The notes beneath the pieces are model-generated. The model saw only the letters and a program-made list of their open reading frames with translations, ran no database searches and was not told the origin of the DNA. Made by a program: the position numbers and the translations under genes. A stretch of 64,000 bases of DNA from Nonomuraea jiangxiensis (GTDB lineage Bacteria; Actinomycetota; Actinomycetes; Streptosporangiales; Streptosporangiaceae): positions 342,995 to 406,994 of the forward strand of contig NZ_FNDJ01000007.1 of NCBI RefSeq assembly GCF_900099965.1. Direction: 5' to 3'. How positions within the stretch are numbered: the first letter of the stretch is position 1; each line of letters opens with the position of its first letter. Below, piece by piece: positions 34,429-41,765 of this stretch.

Positions 34429-35306
34429 GTTTCAGAAGTGGTGGCCTCATAGCCAGGTGTCGATCACGGCGATGTGGACGGTGGCTTCGTAGCGAACGGC
34501 AAGCTTGTCGTAACGGGTAGCCACCACTCGGTAGCCCTTGAGTCTGTTGATGCCGCATTCCACCGCATGGCGCAGCTTGTACGCCTCGGAGTCGAACGCC
34601 GGTGGCCGGCCGCCCTGGGACCCCTTCCTGCGCCGGGCGGCGGCTTGGTCCAGCTTGATCGGGATGGTGGCCTTGATGCCGCGCCTGCGCAGGTAACGGC
34701 GATTGCCACGCGAGCTGCAGGCCTTATCGGCCAGCACCCGGTGCGGCCGGGTACGGGGCCGACCCCCGCCAAGACGTGGCACCCGGATGCCCTCCAAGAC
34801 CGCCGTGAATTGCGGGCTGTCACCACGCTGCCCGGCCGTCAGCACGATCGACAGCGCCCTACGGCCCTGCTCGGTGGCCAGGTGCAGCTTGGTGCTCAAG
34901 CCACCACGGGAACGCCCCAGCCCGTGATCGGCCGGCTCCTCCCGCACACCGCCCGGCGACTCCACCTGCAGATCCCCCTTTTCCGCGCCCCGGCGGCGTG
35001 CTGATGGGCCCGGCAGACGCTGGAGTCGACACTCACATCCCAGCCGATCAGCCCGGCCGCGTCCGCCCGAGCCTGCAAGACGGTCAGGACCTGCTGCCAG
35101 ATGCCGGCACGCTGCCAACGCCGGAACAATCCGTAGATCGTCTGCCGGCACCCGTACCGCTCCGGCACGTTCCGCCACGGCGCACCCACCCGCACCCGCC
35201 ACCGGATCCCATCGATGAGCTGCCGTTTCGTCCAAATCGACGGGCGCCCCGACCTCCGGCCCACGGGCAGCAGCGGCTCCAGCACCGCCCACTGGGGTGT
35301 TCGCGA
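34429..35306 (-). mobile_element. IS5-family insertion element (IS427-like), truncated
   Basis: The element carries one transposase split in two frames. The left edge lies where the MOSC gene breaks. At the right edge the transposase loses its N-terminus at GGGTGTTCGCGA (35295-35306). No matching terminal inverted repeats were found at these two edges, so the right end is probably truncated. Confidence 0.75.
34447..35294 (-). pseudogene. IS5-type DDE transposase, two frames
   Basis: The first frame (35294 to about 34900) gives QWAVLEPLLPVGRRSGRP, TKRQLIDGIRWRVRVGAPWRNVPERYG and DVSVDSSVCRAHQHAAGARKRG, including the first DDE Asp. In the -1 frame the protein continues DLQVESPGGVREEPADHGLGRSRGG, then RPHRVLADKACSSRGNRRYL (second Asp) and AVECGINRLKGYR (Glu) to the stop at 34447. 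The frames meet at an A4G5 tract, where -1 slippage is expected in the IS427 subgroup. The N-terminal ~10 residues of family members are missing. Confidence 0.8.
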
Positions 35307-35354
35307 GTACCCATGAGCTAGACCGATACGGCCAACTGAAGATCGCTTCCCGCC

Positions 35355-36020
35355 TCACCGAAGATCGTTTCCCGCCGCCTCGGCCCTTGAGGCCCGCCGC
35401 CGTACGCGCAGGAAACGGGCAATCACGAGGCCGACAGCCACAGCGGCCGCCGTCCACACGACCCACTGCCCGATGTTCCTGAGCACATCGTTCCTGCCCG
35501 GTGGCAGCACGGCCATCTGGACGGCCGCGCCGACCGGCACGGTCAGCCGGGCGAGCACACCGATCACTCCCGGATGCCCAGCGCAGGCTCCGATGGCACC
35601 GAGTACCGGACCGAACAAGGCGCTCGCCACCCACCAGTAGACCGTGTCGTGGACGTAGGAGCCGGATGAGACGTCGTGGACGATCGTGTCGGCGATGTAG
35701 TAGGTAGCGGTGGCGGCGAGCAAGGCCACCACGCCGACGACGGCGCCCCGCGCCAGGCGGCGGCCCGTGAGAACGCCCCCTTGACCACGGGTGGCCCGCC
35801 ATCCCGCCAGCACCCCCAGTCCCGCCCATGCCCAGCCGGCGTCCAGCAGGATGCTGACGATCTCCATGATCGACCACCCTCGGATGGTGGCCTCGGCGCT
35901 TTCCAGATCCACGGTCAGAGTGGCCGCGGCGTTGGCCAGCGAGGTGGCGGCGCCGAATACCGCGCCGACGGCCAGGGCGCTCAGCAGGGAGATGAAGCTG
36001 GGCCGCGGGATGGTGGTCAT
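35355..36020 (-). CDS. Membrane protein (DUF6518-like)
   Basis: 221 residues with about six hydrophobic helices: FISLLSALAVGAVFGAATSLAN, EIVSILLDAGWAWAGLGVLAGW, ARGAVVGVVALLAATATYYIAD, then WWVASALFGPVLGAIGACA. The tail is basic. This resembles the DUF6518 family of actinobacterial membrane proteins; no function is known. ATG 36020 is where the hydrophobic pattern begins; the frame stays open 41 codons further upstream. Confidence 0.75.
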   Translation of the reverse strand: MTTIPRPSFISLLSALAVGAVFGAATSLANAAATLTVDLESAEATIRGWSIMEIVSILLDAGWAWAGLGVLAGWRATRGQGGVLTGRRLARGAVVGVVALLAATATYYIADTIVHDVSSGSYVHDTVYWWVASALFGPVLGAIGACAGHPGVIGVLARLTVPVGAAVQMAVLPPGRNDVLRNIGQWVVWTAAAVAVGLVIARFLRVRRRASRAEAAGNDLR

Positions 36021-36119
36021 GGGCGGCTTTCTACCAGATTGGTGGCCGGCCCACAGGGCCGCGCTCAAGCGCCCGTCGTGAGTTCGCGGAGGGCTTCTAA
36101 GGACGGCTGAGCAGCAGCA

Positions 36120-36489
36120 ATACGGAGGGCAGAAGCACCACACCCGCCAACTCGCTCAGAAGCTCAAGGCGGGGCGAGGCATGGCAAGATCACAACCTGG
36201 TGTTCTGCAAGAGCGTCGGCACCCAACTGGACGCATCGAACGTGCGGCGGGCATTCCGCAAGATCACCAAGGCAGCGGAGATCGGACCCACATGGAGCCC
36301 GCGAAACTGCGTCACTCGTTCGCTTCCATCATGAGTGACCAGGGCGTACCCATCGAGACCATCGCCGATCTCGTCGGACACGCGGGCACCATCGTCACAG
36401 AAGCGGTCTACCGGCACCAACTCAGACCGGTGATCACCAAGGGTGCCCACACGATGAACACCATCTTCGGCGACAGCCGACACGGGTAG
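36120..36489 (+). pseudogene. Tyrosine recombinase (integrase) C-terminal remnant
   Basis: Two frames together give the C-terminal catalytic part of an actinomycete integrative-element integrase: WQDHNLVFCKSVGTQLDASNVRRAF, a frameshift near 36300, then LRHSFASIMSDQGVPIETIADLVGH (the HxxR-type region and helix), and the catalytic Tyr in AVYRHQLRPVI. One missing base near 36302 would join them as SPRELRHSF. The N-terminal two thirds are absent. It ends about 100 bases from tRNA-Ala, the usual place of such integrases. Confidence 0.8.
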
Positions 36490-36500
36490 AGAATCCGAGT

Positions 36501-36597
36501 GAGATGGCTCCCCGATTGGCTCCCATCGACTTCCAGACATGAGGAAAGGGCCTCCGGACTACGCCGAAGACCCTGCTCACCTGCATCTTCTTGGTGG
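36501..36597. repeat. Repeat copy B beside tRNA-Ala
   Basis: About 97 bases shared at ~90% identity with 22961-23057. This copy sits between the integrase remnant and tRNA-Ala and includes the tRNA terminator and CCA end. Confidence 0.75.
36548..36573 (-). terminator. Terminator of tRNA-Ala
   Basis: On the minus strand GGGTCTTCGG pairs with CCGGAGGCCC (10 bp with G-U pairs) around a 6-nt loop, followed by TTTCCTC, 19 bases past the tRNA CCA end. Confidence 0.75.
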
Positions 36598-36668
36598 AGA
36601 TGAGGGGATTCGAACCCCTGACCCCTTCGATGCGAACGAAGTGCGCTACCGGACTGCGCTACATCCCC
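36592..36668 (-). tRNA. tRNA-Ala (CGC)
   Basis: A full cloverleaf can be folded: acceptor GGGGATG/CATCTCC with the G3-U70 wobble that marks alanine tRNAs, a D-arm with GCGC stems, anticodon stem CTTCG/CGAAG with loop TTCGCAT (anticodon CGC), and a T-arm AGGGG TTCGAAT CCCCT. Discriminator A is followed by an encoded CCA. It lies next to an integrase remnant, so it has probably served as an integration site. Confidence 0.95.
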
Positions 36669-36717
36669 AAGGACTTGATTAGATTAGCAAACTCCCAAGG
36701 GTCCTCGCGCCACCCAT

Positions 36718-37296
36718 TCAGTCCCCCACCGCCCGCTTGGGCGGCTCCGCGTACTGGTCGAAGAGGACGTCCGCGTGCAGAGGCGTGAGATCGATGATCT
36801 CGGCCTTCGACTCCTCCGTCACGCGCCGCTGCTCGCGGGCACGCCGCCGCCGCTCTACGCGGGCCAGGCGGACGCGTTCGCGGCGTTCCCTGTCCACCTG
36901 TACGGCGATGCGCAGAAACGCCATGTACGCCAGCATGATGACCCCAGAGGGCGCCACGCCCCACCACGGGATCATCTCGACCGCGGCCGTCACCACGGAG
37001 GCCAGCACCAGCAGGGCGGTGAAGAACAGCAGGCGGCGCCGGCGGGCCACGATGATGGCGCGGCGGCGCAGCCGGAACTGGCGGACGTCGACCTTCTCGA
37101 CCTCGACCGTTCCATCTTCCTCGTCGGTGTCGGAAGGGGCCAGACTGTCCAGGTCGGGCAGGGCGTGTTCGCCGGTGTAGTGCTCTTCGAGTTCGGCCAG
37201 TTCGGCGAGGTTTGTCTTGTCCCTGCGCAACCACATGGGAATCAGGACGCACAACCACATAACGACGATGGCCAAATAGAGGAGGACGCCGCTCAC
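36718..37296 (-). CDS. sepX: SepX/GlpR-like divisome membrane protein
   Basis: 192 residues. An N-terminal membrane helix (GVLLYLAIVVMWLCVLIPMWL) is followed by an acidic cytosolic loop (DSLAPSDTDEEDGTVEVEKV) and a basic stretch. A hairpin of two helices comes next (LLFFTALLVLASVVTAAVEMI; GVIMLAYMAFLRIAVQV), and the tail is long and Arg/Glu-rich. The topology and the location one gene from glp/moeA match the conserved actinobacterial protein called SepX in Streptomyces and GlpR in Corynebacterium. That protein is a partner of the gephyrin-like Glp in cell division. GTG 37296 is chosen because ccggaggtggtc places GGAGG five bases upstream. Assignment rests on topology and synteny. Confidence 0.8.
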   Translation of the reverse strand: MSGVLLYLAIVVMWLCVLIPMWLRRDKTNLAELAELEEHYTGEHALPDLDSLAPSDTDEEDGTVEVEKVDVRQFRLRRRAIIVARRRRLLFFTALLVLASVVTAAVEMIPWWGVAPSGVIMLAYMAFLRIAVQVDRERRERVRLARVERRRRAREQRRVTEESKAEIIDLTPLHADVLFDQYAEPPKRAVGD

Positions 37297-37420
37297 GACC
37301 ACCTCCGGGCAGCACAAAGACGCGAGTGTGCTCGTCGCGTCATCAATGTGCTCACGTCACGCACCGTAAGACCGCGTGTCACTGATTGACGAGCATTCGG
37401 TGCGGTGTGTCGCGAGATCG

Positions 37421-38065
37421 TCAAACCTCTTCGACGGGAGACCCACCGTGAGCCGCTGACTCACGAGCGCGACGCCACTGCACGAGCAGCCCGCCAGGAA
37501 CGTCCTCGACGGTCAGCGCGTAGCAAATGTGGTCGCGCCAGGCTCCGTCGATGTGGAGTTGGCGACGCCGAATGCCTTCTTCCCGGAAACCGAGCTTCTC
37601 AACCACCCTACGGCTGGCTTGGTTCTCGGGGCGGATGTTCGCTTCGAGCCGATGCAATCCGGTGGTGAAGAAGCAGTGGTCAACGGCCATGGCGAGGGCG
37701 GTGGGCGTGATGCCGCGGCCGGCCAGCCCGCCGTCGACCCAGTAACCGACCTGGGCGGAACGGGCGGATCCCCACACCACGGCCCCCACGGTCAACTGCC
37801 CTGCGAACCGCCCCCCGTACGTGATCACCCAGGGCAACGCCAGCCCCTGCCTGGCCTCGCGGCGCAGGGTGCCGACCATGGAGATGTACGGGCCGAGGCC
37901 GGTCCTGAACAGCGGTGTCTCAGGGTTGCTCGGCTCCCAGGGACGCAGCCAGTCGGCGTTGCGCAGCCGGGTCTCGCGCCACACACGTACGTCACCCAGC
38001 CGCAGCGGCCGAAGGCCTACCGGGCCTTCGTTGAGGATTGCCGGCCAGCCACGAAGTCGATCCAC
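37421..38065 (-). CDS. RimJ-like GNAT N-acetyltransferase
   Basis: 214 residues. The GNAT fold of the RimJ/RimL type (Acetyltransf_3) is recognised from VGLRPLRLGDVRVWRETRLRN, DWLRPWEPSNPE, VGYWVDGGLAGRGITPTALAMAV and GLHRLEANIRPENQASRRVVEKLGF. These enzymes acetylate N-terminal or other amino groups. GTG 38065 is preferred, with gatgagaga just upstream. It lies between moaB and sepX in a conserved order and is probably cotranscribed with them. Confidence 0.9.
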   Translation of the reverse strand: MDRLRGWPAILNEGPVGLRPLRLGDVRVWRETRLRNADWLRPWEPSNPETPLFRTGLGPYISMVGTLRREARQGLALPWVITYGGRFAGQLTVGAVVWGSARSAQVGYWVDGGLAGRGITPTALAMAVDHCFFTTGLHRLEANIRPENQASRRVVEKLGFREEGIRRRQLHIDGAWRDHICYALTVEDVPGGLLVQWRRARESAAHGGSPVEEV

Positions 38066-38120
38066 TCTCTCATCATCCCCCCAATGGGAACAATGTCGCC
38101 ACGGATCATCGAATCCAAGG

Positions 38121-38603
38121 TCAGCGCGGGTGATCACCACCCCGGACCTGATCAACCGCGTGCCGCAGAATCGGCGCGAGCACCGCGACACCATCGCGCA
38201 CCCCCCCGGATGATCCGGGCAAATTTACGATCAAGGTGTCACCCGCCTGTCCCGCCAGCCCTCTCGACAAGATAGAAGTAGGCACCTTTTCCCGATTTGA
38301 CTGTCTGATCGCCTCGGCTATGCCGGGGATTTCCCGGGAAATGACCCGGGCCGTCATCTCCGGCGTGAGGTCCATGGGCGTCAGCCCCGTCCCCCCGGTG
38401 GTCACGATGACGTCATAGCCGCCCGCCAGCCCGTCACGCAACGCCCTTTCGACGGCCTCGCCGTCGGGCACCACCAGGGGCCCCGCCACGACGTCGCATC
38501 CCGCCTCGCGCCGCAGCAACTCGGCGAGCAGCGGCCCGGATTTATCCTCATATATCCCGGCCGACGCCCGGTTCGACACGGTGATCACCAGCGCCCGGAT
38601 CAC
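38121..38603 (-). CDS. Molybdopterin adenylyltransferase-like (MoaB/Mog)
   Basis: 160 residues, MoaB/Mog fold: VIRALVITVSNRASAGIYED, then the dinucleotide-binding TTGGTGLTPMDLTPE and LIVNLPGSSGGVRDGV. Mog/MoaB proteins adenylylate molybdopterin before metal insertion. GTG 38603 overlaps the moaC stop codon (GTGA), so translation is coupled. Confidence 0.92.
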   Translation of the reverse strand: MIRALVITVSNRASAGIYEDKSGPLLAELLRREAGCDVVAGPLVVPDGEAVERALRDGLAGGYDVIVTTGGTGLTPMDLTPEMTARVISREIPGIAEAIRQSNREKVPTSILSRGLAGQAGDTLIVNLPGSSGGVRDGVAVLAPILRHAVDQVRGGDHPR

Positions 38604-39076
38604 GCCGGCTCCCTGGTCCAGCGGCCGGTCTTGCCGCCCAGCTTCTCCTCCACCCGTACGTCCGTGATCACCGCGCCCGGATCGACCGCCTTGACCATGT
38701 CGATCAGCGCCAGAGCGGCCACCGAGACCGCCGTCAACGCCTCCATCTCCACCCCGGTGCGGTCGGCCGTCTTCGCCCGGCACGTGATCCCCACGCCCCA
38801 GTCCTCGACGTCCAGGGTGACCTCCACCCCGTGCAGGCCGATCGGATGGCAGAGCGGAATGAGATCGGGCGTCCGCTTCGCTCCCATGATCCCTGCGATC
38901 CGCGCCACCCCCAGCGCATCGCCCTTGGGCACCTCACCCGACCGCAGCAGCCGCACCACCTCGGCCGACAGCAGCACCCGCCCGGTGGCCGTGGCGGAGC
39001 GAGCCGACACGTCCTTGGCGGAAACGTCCACCATGCGGGCGGCACCGGTCTCATCGATATGGGTGAATTCGCTCAA
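38600..39076 (-). CDS. moaC: Cyclic pyranopterin monophosphate synthase MoaC
   Basis: 158 residues, the normal length. Conserved features are FTHIDETGAARMVDVSAKD, PLCHPIGLHGVEV and DRTGVEMEALTAVSVAALALIDM, with the catalytic acids and lysines of MoaC. It converts the cyclohydrolase product of MoaA into cyclic pyranopterin monophosphate in molybdenum-cofactor synthesis. Its ATG overlaps the glp/moeA stop codon (ATGA), and its stop overlaps the next gene. moaA itself is not in the window. Confidence 0.96.
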   Translation of the reverse strand: MSEFTHIDETGAARMVDVSAKDVSARSATATGRVLLSAEVVRLLRSGEVPKGDALGVARIAGIMGAKRTPDLIPLCHPIGLHGVEVTLDVEDWGVGITCRAKTADRTGVEMEALTAVSVAALALIDMVKAVDPGAVITDVRVEEKLGGKTGRWTREPA

Positions 39077-40260
39077 ATCCGGATCACCTCCACCGAAGCC
39101 CCCTCGGCCACCTCGGTCACGTCCTCGGGCACCACGATCAGCGCGTTCGCCATCGCCAGGGCGGCGAGCTGATGAGAGCCCTGACCGTGCACCGGCGAGA
39201 CCGTGCCGTCGGCGGCCAGCACGCCGCGCAGGAACGACCGTCGCCCGGCCGGCGAGCGCAGTGTGCCCGTGACCTGGGCGGTCACCGTCTCCAGCACGTC
39301 GCCGGACAGCCCGCGCATCTTGTTCAGCGCAGGACGTACGAAGAGCAGGAAGGATACGAAGGACGAAACCGGATTGCCGGGAAGGGCGAAGATCGGCACC
39401 CGGTCCTCCCCCAGGACGCCGAACCCCTGCGGCATCCCCGGCTGCATCGCCACCTTCTCGAACTGAACCGTGCCGAGCGGGGACAAAGCCTGCTTGACCG
39501 GCTCGTAGGCCCCCATGGACACGCCACCGCTGGTGATGAGGGCGTCAGCGCGTACGAGATGGGTGTCGAGCTGATCGAGCAGCACGGCCGGATCGTCCCC
39601 CACCGACCCCGCGCGGAACCCGTCGGCGCCCGCCTCCCGCACGGCGGCGGCCAGGGTGTAGCTGTTGGACTCCCAGATCTGCCCGGGCAGCAACGACGTG
39701 CCCGGCTCGACCAGCTCCGCGCCGGTGGAGATGACGACCACCCGGGGCCGCGGCCGGGCCCAGACCCGCCGCCGCCCCACCCCGGCGATGATGCCGAGCT
39801 GCGCGGGACCGATCACGGTGCCCGGTTTGAGAACGACCTCACCGGACTGTACGTCCTCCCCCGCCCGCCGGATCGCGTTGCCCGCCTCGACCGGGCGATC
39901 GATAAGCACGGAGGCGGTGCCACCGTCCGTCCACTCCACCGGCACCACGGCATCGGCCCCCACGGGCAGCGGAGCCCCGGTCATGATGCGCACGGCATGA
40001 CCCGGCCCCACGGCCCGCAACTCCACGGACCCGGCAGCCACGTCGTCGATCACCGGCAGCCTGACCGGAGCCTGCGCCACGTCCTCGGCCCGCACCGCGT
40101 AACCGTCCATGGCCGAGTTGTCGAACGGCGGCAGCGGCACCGGCGAGGTGACCTCCTCGGCCAGCGTCGCCCCGAGGGTCTGCTCCAGCTCAAGCTCCAG
40201 CGGCGCCAGCGGACGCACCGTGGCCAGGATCTCGGCCAGATGCTCCTCAACCGATTTCAT
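39073..40260 (-). CDS. glp: Gephyrin-like MoeA protein (Glp)
   Basis: 395 residues with MoeA domains in order: SVEEHLAEILATVRPL, the active-site PPFDNSAMDGYAVRAED, GPGHAVRIMTGAPLPVGADAV, VISTGAELVEPG, the MoCF-binding LITSGGVSMGAYEPVKQ, and GNPVSSFVSFLLFVRP. MoeA inserts molybdenum into adenylylated molybdopterin. The copy located between galU and moaC/sepX in actinobacteria is the paralogue Glp, which in Corynebacterium acts in cell division with GlpR. Which role applies here cannot be told from sequence alone. It overlaps galU by 14 bases. Confidence 0.93.
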   Translation of the reverse strand: MKSVEEHLAEILATVRPLAPLELELEQTLGATLAEEVTSPVPLPPFDNSAMDGYAVRAEDVAQAPVRLPVIDDVAAGSVELRAVGPGHAVRIMTGAPLPVGADAVVPVEWTDGGTASVLIDRPVEAGNAIRRAGEDVQSGEVVLKPGTVIGPAQLGIIAGVGRRRVWARPRPRVVVISTGAELVEPGTSLLPGQIWESNSYTLAAAVREAGADGFRAGSVGDDPAVLLDQLDTHLVRADALITSGGVSMGAYEPVKQALSPLGTVQFEKVAMQPGMPQGFGVLGEDRVPIFALPGNPVSSFVSFLLFVRPALNKMRGLSGDVLETVTAQVTGTLRSPAGRRSFLRGVLAADGTVSPVHGQGSHQLAALAMANALIVVPEDVTEVAEGASVEVIRI

Positions 40261-41149
40261 CGAGGAACTCCCGCAGCCACGGCACGAAGTCCGGCGCGAG
40301 ATCCTCCCGGCCCGCGGCGAACTTCACCACCGTCCGCAAATAGTCGAGCTTGTCGCCGGTGTCGTAACGGCGCCCCCTGAACAGCACGCCATGCACGGGC
40401 CCGCCCTCCTCGCGGCCACGGGTCGCGAGCGTACGCAGCGCGTCGGTGAGCTGGATCTCGCCCCCGCGCCCCGGCGGCGTGTTCTCCAGCACCTCGAACA
40501 CCGCCGGATCGATCACGTAACGCCCGATGATCGCCCAATTGGACGGCGCCTCGTCGGCCGGCGGCTTCTCCACCAGATCGGTCACGCGGACGACGTCATC
40601 CTCGGCGGTGGCCTCGATGGTGGCGACGCCGTACAGGGAGACCTGCTCCCTCGGCACCTCCATCAGCGCGATCACACTCCCGCCGAACGTGTCACGCACC
40701 TCGATCATGCGCTTGAGCAACTGGTCTCGATAGTCGATCAGGTCGTCACCGAGCAGACACGCGAACGGATGGTCACCCACGTGGTGCTTCGCGCACAGCA
40801 CGGCGTGGCCGAGGCCCTTCGGCTCGCCCTGGCGCACGTAGTGGAGCGTCGCGAGGGAGGCGGGCTCACGCACCTGGGACAGCCGGTGCTCGTCTCCCTT
40901 GGCCTCAAGGGCCTCCTCCAACTCGAACGCGCGGTCGAAATGGTCCTCAATCGACCGTTTGTTTTTGCCCGTGACCATGAGCACGTCGAGGAGCCCGGCG
41001 GAGGCCGCCTCTTCGACGACATACTGGATGGCGGGCTTGTCGACGATGGGCAACATCTCCTTGGGTGTCGCTTTGGTCGCCGGGAGGAACCGGGTGCCCA
41101 GACCCGCGGCGGGCACAACGGCTTTCGTCACAGGTTCGAAGTCAGCCAT
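40247..41149 (-). CDS. galU: UTP-glucose-1-phosphate uridylyltransferase
   Basis: 300 residues, full length. The nucleotide-binding motif AAGLGTRFLPATKATPKEMLPIVDKP, the segment VRQGEPKGLGHAVLCAKHHVG, LLGDDLIDY and VEKPPADEAPSNWAIIGRYV are all present. It makes UDP-glucose from UTP and glucose-1-phosphate for glycans and trehalose. It is the first gene of the minus-strand unit, and its start is only 17 bases from the divergent 5-FCL gene. Confidence 0.97.
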   Translation of the reverse strand: MADFEPVTKAVVPAAGLGTRFLPATKATPKEMLPIVDKPAIQYVVEEAASAGLLDVLMVTGKNKRSIEDHFDRAFELEEALEAKGDEHRLSQVREPASLATLHYVRQGEPKGLGHAVLCAKHHVGDHPFACLLGDDLIDYRDQLLKRMIEVRDTFGGSVIALMEVPREQVSLYGVATIEATAEDDVVRVTDLVEKPPADEAPSNWAIIGRYVIDPAVFEVLENTPPGRGGEIQLTDALRTLATRGREEGGPVHGVLFRGRRYDTGDKLDYLRTVVKFAAGREDLAPDFVPWLREFLDEIG

Positions 41150-41166
41150 GAGTAGACCCTAGTGGA
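41150..41166. promoter_or_regulatory. 17-bp divergent promoter region
   Basis: Only 17 bases separate the galU ATG from the 5-FCL GTG. A TAGGGT hexamer reads toward galU and TAGACCCTA reads toward 5-FCL. Both start codons would be very near the +1, so both messages may be leaderless, and each -35 region must lie inside the other gene. Confidence 0.45.
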
Positions 41167-41742
41167 GTGCCTGTGGACAAGCTGAAACTGCGCCGCGAGA
41201 TCAACGCCGCGCGTACCTCGCTCTCCCCAGAACAACTGCGGACAAACGCCGTCAAGGTCCGTGAAACGCTGCTTGATCAACCGTGGGTTCAGATGGCCGG
41301 TTTGGTGGCCTGCTACTGGTCAGCGGGGTCGGAGCCGGATACGCACGGGTTGGTGTTCGCTCTCTGGAAACACGGCGCGACAGTGATCCTTCCCGTGCTT
41401 CGCGCGGATAATGACCTGGATTGGGCGGTGTACGACGGGCCGGACACCCTTGCCCCGGGCCGTCACGGAATTATGGAGCCGGTCGACACGCGCCGCGGCG
41501 TGGACGCCATCCGTACCGCCGCACTCGTCATCGTGCCCGCCCTCGCCGTGGACCGGCGCACAGGGATACGTCTCGGCCGCGGCGGCGGCTCGTACGACCG
41601 GGCCCTGGCCAGGGTCGGCCCGAACGTTCCCACCGTGGCGTTGCTTCACGAGGGTGAGTTGATCGAAGGTGTTCCCGCGGAGCCGCACGATCATCACGTT
41701 CGTTTTGCGATGACCCCTGAGGGACTCACTAGTCTTATGTGA
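41167..41742 (+). CDS. 5-formyltetrahydrofolate cyclo-ligase
   Basis: 191 residues. Features are KLRREINAARTSLSPEQL, a C-terminal active-site loop LAVDRRTGIRLGRGGGSYDRAL (the conserved GYGxGxYDR-like phosphate/folate site) and PHDHHVRFAMTPEG. The ATP-dependent enzyme converts 5-formyl-THF to 5,10-methenyl-THF. GTG 41167 is used; GTG 41173 is also possible. The antiporter gene starts 23 bases after its stop codon. Confidence 0.93.
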   Translation: MPVDKLKLRREINAARTSLSPEQLRTNAVKVRETLLDQPWVQMAGLVACYWSAGSEPDTHGLVFALWKHGATVILPVLRADNDLDWAVYDGPDTLAPGRHGIMEPVDTRRGVDAIRTAALVIVPALAVDRRTGIRLGRGGGSYDRALARVGPNVPTVALLHEGELIEGVPAEPHDHHVRFAMTPEGLTSLM

Positions 41743-41765
41743 ACACAGGGACGGGAGGGAGCCAG

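Noticed and set aside
36659-37315. Alternative 218-codon minus-strand frame over sepX
   Set aside because: Overlaps the tRNA-Ala and is Arg/Pro-rich; the other frame carries clear membrane helices.
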